From the NCBI GenBank assembly GCA_033977485.1, contig CM066993.1:70162864-70226863 (forward strand): a stretch of 64,000 nucleotides of DNA, read 5' to 3'. Under the pieces are notes generated by a model. The model did no database searches and was not told where the DNA came from. It saw only the letters and a program-made list of their open reading frames with translations. The DNA comes from Hydrangea macrophylla. Taxonomy: Eukaryota > Streptophyta > Magnoliopsida > Cornales > Hydrangeaceae. This document shows positions 1 to 10,489 of this stretch, piece by piece. The number at the start of each line of letters is the position of its first letter. Within the stretch, counting starts at the first letter, position 1. Position numbers and translations under genes: made by a program.

Positions 1-171
1 AAATATATTGTTTAGTCCCTTATTATGCAGGTTTTGTATATTGAGTACATCTAAATTAGGGAGTTATGAAAGCAATCCCTTAATTGGTGTACAATTCAAG
101 AATTAGTCATTTTCCCTAATTTTCATTTTTTTTATTACCGTTATACCCTTTATCTGTTTTAAATAGAAATT

Positions 172-1236
172 AATTTGAATATGAGTTATTTTTAGTCATT
201 ATGTATTCTAATAGAAGTGGAGGAGTTATGGGATCATGGCTTCCTAAAATTATGGTAGTTGATTGTGTGTGGTTTAAATGTGATTTCAAACTGAAACATA
301 TAATGACATAGGATAATTATAGTTCAAAAATTTTCGAATAATAGATTTCTCACCGTTGTGATTAAAAAAGTGATAAACTTTTGAATTCTAGATTTCATCC
401 GAGTTTATATATATAACTGTACAGGCAAGTATGTGATAAATTTGTCACTGAAATATATGTGTGTGCTATGTTTGAATTTCTTATATTTTCAGTTCATTAT
501 AACTGTACTGGCAAGTTTAATGATAAATTTGTCATTGGTATTCAATAGTGTGCCAAATTAATTGCGATGGTGACAAATTGTCACTTATCTGTTAACATAT
601 GAGAATTTTGTGAAGAAGTGTGTTGTATATTGTATTGATATGTTAGTGTGACAAATTTTTCACTTGTTTTTGTCATGGTGCTAATGTAATTGTACAGTAG
701 ATGCTAATGAGTCGTATACATAATATGCGTGAAACTTACATCTGTTGTGTAAGATGTTTTCATTATGAGTTTGTATATAGAAAAAAATTTGATTCTTGTT
801 TATTTTTAGTAATTGTATATTATACCAGAAGTGGATGAGTTGTGTAGTTATGGACTCCTAAAATCAAGGAAGTTGGTTGTGTATGCTTTTAAAAAGGAGT
901 TTTAACATAAATATATATAGATATAGGATAAGGATCTAACAATAATTCAAAATATTTTGTATTCTAGAAAATTTCATCCATGTTTATATAATTGTACAAG
1001 CAAGTATGTGATAAATTTGTCACTGAAATATATATGTGTGCTATGTTTGAATTTCTTTTATTTTTAGTTCGTTATATTTGTACTGGCAAGTTTGTGATAA
1101 ATTTGTCACTGATATTCATTAGTGTGCCAAATTAATTGCGATGGTGACAAATTTATCACTCGCTTATTAACATGTGAGAATTTTGTGAAGAAGTGTGTTG
1201 TATATTGTATTGATATGTTAATGTGACAAATATCAT
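172..1236. repeat. Direct duplication, two ~450-bp copies about 574 bp apart
   Basis: The stretch at about 172-665 recurs at about 782-1236, with small indels in the left part. Matching landmarks in the right half (433/1008, 520/1094, 570/1144, 648/1222) keep an offset of 574-575 bp. Both copies share the phrases GTGCCAAATTAATTGCGATGG and GAATTTTGTGAAGAAGTGTG (20 bases or fewer of each checked). Each copy carries about four of the short palindromes listed separately. Confidence 0.8.
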
Positions 1237-1411
1237 AAGCGAGAATTTTACACTTTTTATACAAACTCAACCATTCACACAAAGAGTAGATCCGAAATTT
1301 TAATACAAACCCAACCATAACAATTTTCGCATCGCGAATTCGAGTACAGATTTTGGTGAGAAATTTCTCACCTTTTTAGGAGCGACAAACTTTTGGTGAG
1401 AAATTTCTCAC
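433..1411. repeat. Array of nine short palindromes, consensus GTGAYAAATTTRTCAC
   Basis: Perfect or near-perfect 15-18 bp palindromes occur at 433-448, 520-535, 570-584, 648-663, 1008-1023, 1094-1109, 1144-1159, 1355-1372 and 1396-1411. The last two have the variant core GTGAGAAATTTCTCAC. Dyad-symmetric repeats near a transposon end often bind the transposase, but that role here is inference. The copies between 433 and 1159 partly reflect the local duplication; the last two do not. Confidence 0.75.
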
Positions 1412-1451
1412 TAAAATTAGAAATGAAAAAAAAAAACACACAAATTTTTAC

Positions 1452-1598
1452 ACCAAGCGACAAGCTTCTTCAATGAACGAGCAAAAGTTTCTTGAAATTC
1501 GGATGCAAATTGCTCTACTTCTCTTCGGTGAACTTTGCTATCGCGTACTGGATCGATTTTGTCCTCTCCTTCAGTGACACAATCGCCTCGTTGATCAT
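1452..1598 (-). pseudogene. Captured histone H1 / H15-domain fragment
   Basis: Read on the minus strand from an ATG at 1598, the sequence encodes INEAIVSLKERTKS, then QYAIAKFTEEK, a stop codon, then NFKKLLLV. After a one-base shift it continues LKKLVA. This matches the winged-helix globular (H15) domain of plant linker histones and HMGA proteins, in which a helix of the form EAIxxLKERxGSSxYAIxKxIEEK is followed by a second helix FxKLLLxxLKKLVAxGKL. The host protein binds linker DNA in the nucleus. Here the in-frame TAG, the frameshift and the missing tail rule out a working product. The fragment lies in the same orientation as, and about 180 bp downstream of, the histone-chaperone fragment, inside the same element. 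Confidence 0.65.
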
Positions 1599-1774
1599 TT
1601 AATGTTTCACATAACTAATTTAGAAACAAATAAAAATCTCACATTCACAGAAAACGTATACATACATTTATATACATATATATAGAAGTATATACATTAA
1701 TATATCACCTCATCGTGTGGAAGATGAGCCCTAGACTACATGTATGTGTATCAGTGTATATAACTGTAGATGAT

Positions 1775-1918
1775 GAGAATCGAACCTTCTCGAACTCGTC
1801 TTGAACCTCCTGCAACTTTTCGCTGGAGAGAACGATCGAGGTCTCTGTCAGTCAGATCTGAATCTTCCTCATTGGGTCTCTCGGCGACCTTGGATTTCTT
1901 TCCACGGTCAGCGACAAT
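1775..1918 (-). pseudogene. Captured NAP1-related protein (NRP/SET) N-terminal fragment
   Basis: On the minus strand from 1918 the reading is IVADRGKKSKVAE, then an acidic stretch NEED. After a frameshift near 1845 it continues IVLSSEKLQEVQDEFEKV. Plant NRP1/NRP2 (nucleosome assembly protein 1-related, SET family) begin with MVADxxKKxKxxE, an acidic patch and ELVLSIEKLQEIQDxLEKI, so both halves fit in order. These proteins are H2A-H2B chaperones in the nucleus. The start codon is ATT instead of ATG, the frame is broken, and everything after the first helix is missing. It is therefore a captured exon piece, not a gene. A run of GA repeats just upstream (about 1952-1972) resembles a plant 5' UTR and may have been captured with it. 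Confidence 0.65.
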
Positions 1919-2115
1919 CTTTATAAACCATAGCTCTGTGGTCTCCAGAATGGAGAGAGAGAGAGAGAGAGATTTGGAGGAATATGTGAGATTTGCCATA
2001 TATAATATATATATATATATAATATACATATATCTATGATATAGGGGTAATTTGGTCCCTAAAATAAGTCAAGGACTAATTCTTACATTGTATTACACTA
2101 GGGACCAATTTCTAA

Positions 2116-2159
2116 AAAGGTAGCTATAATGGGCTATATATTAAGTATTCCAAAAATAT

Positions 2160-2193
<34 letters not shown>

Positions 2194-2940
2194 TATTCTT
2201 TGATGAAGAAAGGAATGATAAAATGACGAGAGGAGTGAAAAGCTATACAACACATTACGTAGATATATACAAGTATATTTATGTCTTGGTTTGCAAAGAT
2301 GAAACTGGATGTTTGGTTTGCTTTTACACAAATTAAGCTTGCACCGTTAGAAGATTTAAACAGCCATTTAATTTAGAGCTTTTGTGTGGGGTTTAACTTA
2401 TTTTGTTTCTTGGACATAATGATTGTACTCTGAAATCTGGTGCTTTCACATTTGTTATTTTTGCAGTAACGTAATTCAATATCTTTGTTTCATCTTTCTC
2501 AATTCTCTAGCAGCGAGTGGATTGGTAAGAAGAGTGATATACAACCAAGACAAAAGGTGAGGGCAAGGAGAGGTGAGTACAAGTGTAGAATTACTGTTAC
2601 TGTGTATATTTTCATTGATTGTATATTACTTCTACTATGTACATTTCCTTGAAGCATCTAAGATAATAATGTGAGCTATCTATCCATATTTTGAAATTAT
2701 TTCTGTCAAGCTGTGGTGAATTAAGTAAACCGCAAGTAGAATTCAATTGCATTTGTTTATTTTGATGCAAAATAGTTTTCAGAAGGTGAAAGAATTTTTC
2801 GAAAAATATTTTACATCAAAACAAATAACGTTCATGTAGTTTAATTTACCTTTTTTCTTCTTACGCCGTGCACACGGCTAGGGGCAATTATTAGTGTACA
2901 TATATACTAAAATGCACAATTCAATAAAAAGGACAACCTC
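2116..2940. other. AT-rich stretch without a gene
   Basis: It contains an (ATA)n microsatellite at about 2158-2192. The only open frames are short and low in complexity. I see no conserved protein, RNA gene or element ends here. Confidence 0.6.
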
Positions 2941-2984
2941 TTTATAACATTGATGGCTTGGACCGTGGAATTAGCCATACCGAA

Positions 2985-3115
2985 CTATCTCATTTGGCTG
3001 AGATGGCCAAGCCCATAACCCCCCAATTGAGTGGCTGTGGGTTCGAGCATCAAAGGAGCTAATTGTTTTAAAGTAGGGTATGCGACACACACACACACAC
3101 ACACACACACACCCA
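2985..3115 (+). mobile_element. tRNA-derived SINE-like sequence
   Basis: An A-box-like TTGGCTGAGATGG (2994-3006) is followed about 33 bp later by a B-box-like GGGTTCGAGCATC (3039-3051), the internal RNA polymerase III promoter layout of tRNA-derived SINEs. The sequence does not fold as an obvious complete tRNA and runs into an (AC)n tract at about 3088-3112. A decayed tRNA copy is the alternative. Confidence 0.4.
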
Positions 3116-3329
3116 CCCTATTCTATTGTGTGTGCGTGTGTTACTAGCATCTAGGCTACTGACCCGTCCATGTCACAGAAACGATTAGACATTTGAGACC
3201 TCGCACTTTTGAAATAGAAATTTGTTAAGCAAATCATTACAATTTTCAATTGATACGCAATTCACGAACTTGGAACATTTCAAGTTTAACCCACCTTTGA
3301 ATATTGATTTTTTTTTTTAAGAGTAAAAT

Positions 3330-3497
3330 TTCAGGCACACCCATTTCCACAATCTCACCCCCACAACCTGATGTGTCAACCATGTAGTGGGATGGGACTC
3401 ACCATTTAACACAACCTCACATATGATACTCCCACTACATGTTGCCACATCATATTATGGGGAGTGAGGTTGTGAAAATGGATATGTCTGAAGTTTT
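3330..3497. mobile_element. MITE with ~35-bp imperfect terminal inverted repeats
   Basis: The left arm (TTCAGGCACACCCATTTCC and following) is matched in reverse complement by the right arm (GGAGTGAGGTTGTGAAAATGG and the bases after it). The centre also folds back around CCCACTACATG. There is no coding capacity. The superfamily was not determined because no clear target duplication was found. Confidence 0.6.
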
Positions 3498-4405
3498 ATT
3501 CTTTTTATAATTAAAAGTTATTTTGGTAATTGTATAAGCGTAAACTTTTGCATTCTGATGGTAATTTGAACTAGGCGGCGGGAAAGAAGTATAAATTCAT
3601 AAACAATACTAGTACTGCCTGCAATTTTTAGAAACCTCAAAGCTGGTTAGTGTAATTTATTCAAGAAAATTATTACTTCGAAAAAACTCTATTCTCCAAG
3701 TAAGGAAATAAAAAAAATTCCATATGAAGTCTTTTTTTTTTTTTTGCTTTTCCTTTTTATTGCTTTTCCTTTTGTATTGCTATTAATTAAAAGATAATAT
3801 ATAGAAGTTGATAGGCAATAATTTGTTAGAGTGAAAATTGTTCTATGATTGCTCAACCAACAAAGACATAAATTGTTAAAAGTCTGAGCCTAGCTAGTAC
3901 TAATAAAATCTGAAAATGGAGATAATCAACACGATGCAGTACTCATATCAGACTACTATTATCTGTCATAGGACCAAAAATATGAAATGTGATTCAAGTT
4001 CACTAATTTGGACATAACATTATGCTCAGACGTTCATTTTACGTGATCAAATCGAATCTTATTTCAAGCTCTACGCCATACATTTCAACTTTCTAGCCCA
4101 AAAAAAAAAAAGTTGTTTGAACGTTTTTCCAGCCATTTTTAGAAGGAAAAAAAAAAATTATTTTGGTAACTCTTATCTTTTCTTTCAATAAGAATATGAT
4201 TTGGATCTAGTCAATTGCGTAAGTCTTAGGATCATTAATAGGAGATTTTGATTCTTTAAACATTTTTAGTTTTCGATATATTTTTCATAATTTTGCAAGT
4301 TTTATCCTTTCCTTGGCTTATTAGACTTTTGATGGTCTTTAATTAAAAGACACCGTAGTCTGACTCTGTGCAGTACCCTTGGAGTTATTAGATAAAAAAT
4401 TAGGA
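3498..4405. other. AT-rich unique DNA, nothing recognised
   Basis: It contains homopolymer runs (poly-T at about 3730, poly-A at about 4100 and 4148) and no supported open frame, RNA gene or repeat end. Confidence 0.5.
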
Positions 4406-4411
4406 AAATGT

Positions 4412-4582
4412 TAGACCCACGTAGCGAATTACACACTTTTTTTACACACAGTTTTAAATAGTTGTACTTTGTATTGTTTGAATTTTTACACTTTTTTATG
4501 TCCAACTTATACAGCATAAGGTATATGTATTTAAAGCTGTGTGTGAAAAAAATATGTGATTTACTGTATGAGTCTAATAGTG
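4412..4582. mobile_element. MITE, TACACACTTTTT-type ends
   Basis: ATTACACACTTTTTTTACAC followed by a TTTAAA motif on the left is mirrored by a TTTAAAGCTGTGTGTG motif on the right. The layout resembles the element at 25417-25587 (ACACACTTTTTGACA ends plus TTTAAA), so the two probably belong to one family. A 135-codon minus-strand open frame across it is an artefact of this sequence. Confidence 0.55.
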
Positions 4583-4759
4583 CTCTAAAAATTATCCAGA
4601 AATTTTCTCCCCTTTCTACTCTGTCGCTATTCCTATGAATCAATGAGTTGGTAGAACATTTGTTCTTTTTGATGTTGTTTTCCCAAGTTTCTAGCCTGGA
4701 CTGAGTCACAGAGTTAGGAGTTTAGCTCCTATCATTAATTTAGCTCCTATGAAAGATTT

Positions 4760-5135
4760 CTTTCAAAATAACTCCGCATGGAATTAAGTATTAAAATTAG
4801 TCTTACATAAGAGAGTTTAAGTGTTAAAACTAACTGATCGAACATAGTCAGTTAACCCCAAAATTAGCCTTTCAAATGAGTTTAAGTGTTAAAAATTAGC
4901 CTCACATAAGTGCGTTAAATGGCCGAATTATCCCAACATAGGGGATTCACCCCAAAATTAACCTGACAATGCGGGTTAAGTGTTAACATTTGTGGCCAAT
5001 TTTAGTTTTTTATCAGTTTTGAGGAAAATCTTAACAGTTTCACTTTAGCTCGAAACCACATGGGGTTAAGTGTCCACTTTTGAACTACAAGGGGGTAAAA
5101 TGAAAACAGGTCAAACCACAAGAGAGTAAAATGTA
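4760..5135. repeat. Degenerate tandem repeat with TTAAGTGTTAAAA core
   Basis: The phrase GTTTAAGTGTTAAAA or a close variant recurs at irregular spacing of roughly 60-100 bp, alternating with ACCCCAAAATTAGCCT-like phrases. The copies are strongly diverged. It is followed by a short ACACGT/ACACAT microsatellite at about 5164-5200. Confidence 0.45.
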
Positions 5136-6279
5136 TTTGCCCTAAATTTTATAGTCATAATTTCTACACGTACACGTACACGTACACATACACATACACA
5201 TATATGTTTCTAGCCAAATATATATATAAATAAATAAATAAAAATAAAAAAATATATTAGATCATAGATCCTTAAAAATTAAGTGTATTCAGTGAAAAGC
5301 CCTCTAATAGGTAAAAATAAACAGAAAATATTCACGAAAATGACCATAATTTTCTCATTTTTTGTCCTTTAGGGATGATTTTTTTTTTTTTTTCATGTAT
5401 TTCTTTGAAATCTACACATTGAACTTGAAAATTTTACAAAAACAAAATAAAGAAATAAATTATAGTCTAATTTTGAGATTATATATGTCTAACAGATAAT
5501 TTTGTCTGTTTGCAGACATATAATATTATCAGGCAACTTTAAACCACTTTAACTTTCTTGAATCTTGGATTTTTTGGGTGATTTGTTTTTTAATTTTCTG
5601 TATTTTTTCGAAACCTATGCATCTATAATGTCAATTTAACGAAATGAATATGTTTTAATGTCACGCCCCATCGTAGCAAAATAAGGAAAAAAATTTATTT
5701 TCGTTTTGGACCCGTTGGTCATGACAGGTGATGGATCGCTTGTCCTGTACTTAGATTAACATGTACCAAAAAACAGAGTATATAAATCAACAGGGAAGGA
5801 AGTATAAATTATTACAACTTTAAATATTACAAAGGATTAAATACAAATATCCTTAAGGCACAGACCGCCTTAATCAAATAAAAACATTATCCATATTCTT
5901 ATTACAACTTTATTAAATTATAAAAGAAATACTGCAGGCTCCTCTAGGTGGCATAATCATATTGTCATGCATAACCATTTCCTGAACATTTTGGATGTCC
6001 AGGACAAAATAAAGTCATCAGCTAATGAAAGCCGAGTGAGTATAACGAACACACAAGCAATGTATATAAACGTACCTTAGCAGTTATGATTGTTGTTCAG
6101 TACCTTAGAGTACAGTTAATCCATTATTCCAATCATCGCATGATAATCATTAATACCAGTTTGAGTAATGAATATATAAGATCTTGCATGAACAATGAAA
6201 CCATCTCATCTCACTAACTCTTTTATCTCGATCTCAATCCTTTAACTCATTCGGTTCACCTAGAACCATCTGGCACAAT

Positions 6280-6620
6280 GCCATTAATTTAGAAAGTTTG
6301 TCGATATGGCTGCCGATTTAGGGTGGCCTGAACGCACACATTCAAGGTTACAATAATAACCGGTGGAATACTTTAATTAATCTACCATATCTGAAGCAGC
6401 CTGAAATAATTAAAAGATACCACCAGACTGACCTACCGTATCAAAAGCAGTCTGGGTTCAGCCCTCTTAATTAATCTACCATATCTGCAGTGGCCTGGAA
6501 TAATTAAGGCTATCACAAGACTCTGACTGGCCTACCGTATCAAAAGCTGCCTGGGCTCAATCCTTCTTAATTAACCTACCGTATCTTAAGCGGCCTGGGA
6601 TACTTAAGGTTACCACAACC
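6280..6620. repeat. Internal LTR minisatellite, ~50-bp units
   Basis: Units built on CTACCGTATC, an AAAAGC or CTGAAGC variant, then GGCCTGG and AATTAATC repeat about five times. The same block is present in the sister LTR at 37440-37770, so it is an ancestral part of this LTR family. Confidence 0.6.
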
Positions 6621-6744
6621 AAGACATCCTCTCTTGACTTTTCAAATCTCACCATCACACACCATGCATGTTAACTTATACCAACTCGACTATGCAAATG
6701 TGTAACTTATTCTCGTTCTTGTTTAATATATATATATATATATA

Positions 6745-6905
6745 TAAGGGTATCAGAGTGGTGTACGGATTATTCTTTAATATGGTATTAGAGTGGTTTC
6801 TATTTTTCTTTAATATGGTATCAGATCTATTTATATTCTGATTTCTACACAATGGTATTTAGAGCGACGGATTTCTATACTCGTATAAATGTATCAGAGC
6901 TGATT
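6745..6905 (+). repeat. Five diverged ~36-bp repeats with GGTATCAGAG core
   Basis: The motif occurs at about 6749 (GGTATCAGAGTGG), 6784 (GGTATTAGAGTGG), 6816 (GGTATCAGATC), 6853 (GGTATTTAGAGCG) and 6891 (GTATCAGAGC). This is the core of an initiator-Met-tRNA primer site, here repeated. I did not find the block in the sister LTR at 36801-44571. Confidence 0.5.
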
Positions 6906-7369
6906 AAAAATATGATTATTACGATTAAAAACAACTTAGTCCAGAAAAGGCAACCGTTGACCCAGAATGGCCAAAACGGCTAAGTATAGTCAAAAATAAT
7001 ATTTTTGATTCAAAAGTTTAAAAGTCCCGCGAATAGTTCATCTATATCCCCATATATCAAATATGATTTTTAGGAATTTTTAAAAGATAGTAAAAATAAT
7101 GCCCCAATATCACAAACTGTGAAAGATTTGGTAATTTTACCTTCGGAGGGAAAGTTGACTTTTTATCTATAAGGAATTGATTTTTGAAAGTATTTTTATT
7201 GAATCCAAATGGGGAGTATTTCGTTAATTACATTAATGACTTAAGTAAAATAATAAATGGAAGGGAGAAATGATTTACTTAAATGTCGTGAATGGAATTA
7301 ACATGCAGTGAAAGCATTATTCAGTGAAACTGGGAAAACTGCCTAGTGAAACAGATCATTCTATCACAG

Positions 7370-7465
7370 AGGGGCAGGACCGGTCATGGTCGCGACCGAT
7401 CCTGATACTTATGCGGGACCGATCATGGTTGGGACCGATCTTGGGTATATTTTGGAACCGGTCCT
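7370..7465 (+). repeat. Short repeats of GGGACCGATC
   Basis: GGACCGGTC, GCGACCGATC, GGGACCGATC (twice) and GGAACCGGTC occur within about 90 bp, in a more GC-rich patch of the LTR. Two overlapping open frames here are by-products of this patch and have no recognisable protein. Confidence 0.5.
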
Positions 7466-8100
7466 GGGTCGTCTTCTTCCCAAGACTCTACAGTTGCAGA
7501 ACATATATGAGTTTTACAAACTGAAACAATACAGCAAGTATAATATATCATTCTCTTCATTTTTCAGCGTAGATTATGAATATATAAGTCTTGTTTATCA
7601 ATTCCCAATGTATCTCTACTTATTGATGAAATCCAAGAGTCGTCAAAACTTCATTTTGACCGTACATCGCAACCGTTACAAATTAAGGTCTAATATTTGA
7701 AATAGAAGTTACTGAGACTATAATCTTTCATTTCTAGTTTATAGAAATCGTTTTGGTTGAGTTTGGTGAGACCACCATTTTTGTACCTTCACAACTATAT
7801 ATATATATGTATATATACGTATATCTCTAAAATTGCTACCCCAGGCTTGTACGGAATGACTAATATTACATTATAAGTGAGTTCGAGATACTCACCGGTC
7901 TTTACTAGATTGAGCGGTTAGACTTGCCGAAGAAAGACGGAAATTCCGTAATATAGGTTATGGCCTCTATGAAGCTTTGAGAGCTTACTGTGAGACTTCT
8001 CTTTCTATTTTTCTTTCTTTTCGTTCAACTTCCAAAATGTATGTTGATTGTGTATGTGTGGACTGATTGAGAATGTGAGAGGTGTATGTGGGTGTGTAAT

Positions 8101-8663
8101 CACTACACCATTCAGCCAAATTTCTAACACAGAGGTTTTTGGTTTTCTAACGGTAATTTACCATTACAGATTTGTAACGGTAAATTTCCGTTAGAAATTT
8201 AGCTTTCCGTTAGTAATTTTCCTTGGTTTGATAAATTTAATATTGTAATGGGTTTAAAAAATTGTGTAACGCACAATATCCGTTACAAAATATCAAACAT
8301 CCGTTAGTATTTTCCTTGAAAGTGAAAAATGTTTGGGAAATAAAAATCCAGTGGCATATTTGTAAATAAATAACAGAATTAATAAGGCTGTGGCAGCTTT
8401 ATAAATAAAAATGTGGCATATTTGTAAATAAAACAAAACAAAACAAAAATTTTGCCCTAAATTTTCCCCCAAAAATTTCCCCTCCTTGTATTTCTTGTAT
8501 ATAGCTCTAGGTTAAAACAAAAGAAGAGAAGAGAGGGAAAAAGGGGAGGAGAAAAGAGGGAAAGGAGCACTCTGCCGCCGTCGCTTTCGCCGTCCACTAG
8601 CACTCCGCCACTACCACTCTAAGCTTCCATCACCATCGCTATCGCCATAGCCATAGTCAGATC

Positions 8664-8714
<51 letters not shown>

Positions 8715-10489
8715 GAACACCCAGATCTATTCGAGACACACTCACACACACACACTCTATTTGATACCCTTTCCCTCTCTGGTCTAAGCCAAGCCAAGAT
8801 TTCTTGTTGCATTTTTATTTGATGATTCGTTCAAAGACCTTTGTGTTTTCTCTTGTTGGATTAGCTTTGCGATATGGGAGGTCAGTCGACTATTCTATTT
8901 TGCTAAAAAGGCTACTCATGGATATCAAAGTTCTTGGGTCTTCACTTCCATTGTTATAAAATCCTTGTAATATGTCATGAATGATATTGTTATAGATGCT
9001 GAGTAAATTGATTCTTATGGGATTTTTGCTAATGACAAATGCGAATTTCTAAGGGGCCCAAAGTTCTGATCTCCTTCTTGGAAATTTGTGCGCTGGGGCT
9101 CAGAGTTCTGATCACTGTTTGGTGTAGTGTGAGGTAAAAATTCAGAGGTAAAAGTGTTGCATCTTTATATCTTTTATGCACACGGAGTTTGAACTTTGTT
9201 TTTATTTTGGTTACAATTTGGCTTCTTCTTTTCTCTTTATCCACAAAAAATTATGATTATCCATAGTCTGACTCCAGAATAAAGTTTTGTTTATTTCCCT
9301 GCATATTCTTTCAAACGGAGTAATCAACTGTCTTTGTTCTTTCTTTTCTCTCTCTCATTTTTCTCAGAATTTTTTTTGCTAAGCCCTTTTTCTATGATTC
9401 AGTTGGGTAGAAATGATAAAGAGCACAAGTATTTTGATGTTTAAAAATCTCTTACATTTTGATGTTAGAACTTAGAACTAATCAGTTTTTAGTTGCTCTT
9501 ACCATCTTGCTTTTGAAAGCATCTTCTCTGAGCCTACTGAGGAACTTGACTTACTTTGAATTCCTTGATTTAATTTGATTATTCAGTTGTGGCACCATTT
9601 TTTGTTTACTCATCGCATTAGCCACATCCTTATTAACAAATTTTGTTTGAAATTGGGGTCACTATTGCATTGAATTGGAAGAAGGAACAAAATTAAAGAA
9701 AAAGTGACCCTCATATGTTCATAGATTTGATATAACAGTCCTAGATTAGCTTTAAGCATTATAATTTGTTAATTGTGACTGTTGTCCTTGGCCCTTTATT
9801 GCTTATTAAACTGACAAGATTGATAATTGGTTTGATATAAAGATATTGTATTGCGTTATGTTCTTTTGAAGTTAACGTTATCTTGCATATGTTGCTTAAA
9901 TTTAAAGACTAAATTATGTGGATGTTTTGGGTTTGATCAGGCAACACTTATATATGTTTATAGTAAATGTGATGTGGCTGTGATGGAAATTAGGTGCAAA
10001 TTAAATTGGAGAGCATATTTTAGTATTTATGTTTTTCATATTTAAAATAATTATCCGTTAGTATTCTTACACATGTGTTAGACAACAAACCGTTAGTAAT
10101 AAGCTCAAATAACGGTTTATATCTGTTAGTAAATGTCTCGAAAGTGTTAGAAACTGTCATATTACATACTGTTAGTAATGAAATTACTAACGGTAATTTA
10201 CCGTTAGTATTTTTGTATATAAAAGTGTTAGAATATAAACCGTTAGAATAAATATTACTAACGGAATTTTTCCGTTAGGAATAATAAATTACTAACGAAA
10301 AATATCCATTAGTAAACATATTATTAACGGTAATTTACCGTTAGTAAAAATACATTTTCTAACGGAAAATTACCGTTAGAAATTCCGTTAGAATTATTAC
10401 CCATACTCTATTTCTAAAGATAAATTAACGTTAGGAATAATTTTACTAACGGTAAATTACCGTTAGAAATGTGCTCTTTTCGTGTAGTG
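8101..10489. mobile_element. Non-autonomous CACTA (En/Spm) transposon
   Basis: The element starts CACTACACC (8101) and ends GTGTAGTG (10489), the inverted CACTA ends of the CMC superfamily. Both subterminal regions are packed with direct and inverted TAACGGTAA / TTACCGTTA units (about 8145-8300 and 10055-10470), the usual transposase-binding zones. The flanking trinucleotides are AAT and AGT, so the 3-bp duplication is only a partial match. It interrupts solo LTR A. The interior lacks a transposase. About 8515-9000 is purine-rich, then has short GCCGCCGTCG-like stretches and a (CT)n run at 8666-8713, which looks like a plant 5' leader, but I could not identify a source gene. Confidence 0.85.

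Larger units (their letters stand above)
90..2115. mobile_element. Non-autonomous Mutator-like (Pack-MULE type) element, approximate ends
   Basis: The two ends look like degenerate inverted repeats: a stretch reading GAATTAGTC followed by a CCCTAA-like motif near 115-130 recurs in reverse complement near 2075-2090. Between them lie a direct duplication, a row of short palindromes, and fragments of two unrelated host genes on the minus strand. Gene fragments inside a TIR element with no transposase is the usual build of a plant Pack-MULE. I could not find a clean 9-bp target duplication, and the left end may lie beyond the window, so class and borders are inferred. Rearranged CACTA or Helitron DNA is the alternative. 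Confidence 0.4.

Noticed and set aside
2985..3060. A functional tRNA gene
   Set aside because: A and B boxes are present but no acceptor stem or cloverleaf can be drawn, and the sequence continues into SINE-like DNA.
4302..4709. 135-codon minus-strand frame
   Set aside because: It runs across a MITE and unique AT-rich DNA and shows no protein likeness.
6280..6620. CRISPR-like array
   Set aside because: The units are variable, without uniform spacers, in plant DNA and shared with a sister LTR. It is an LTR minisatellite.
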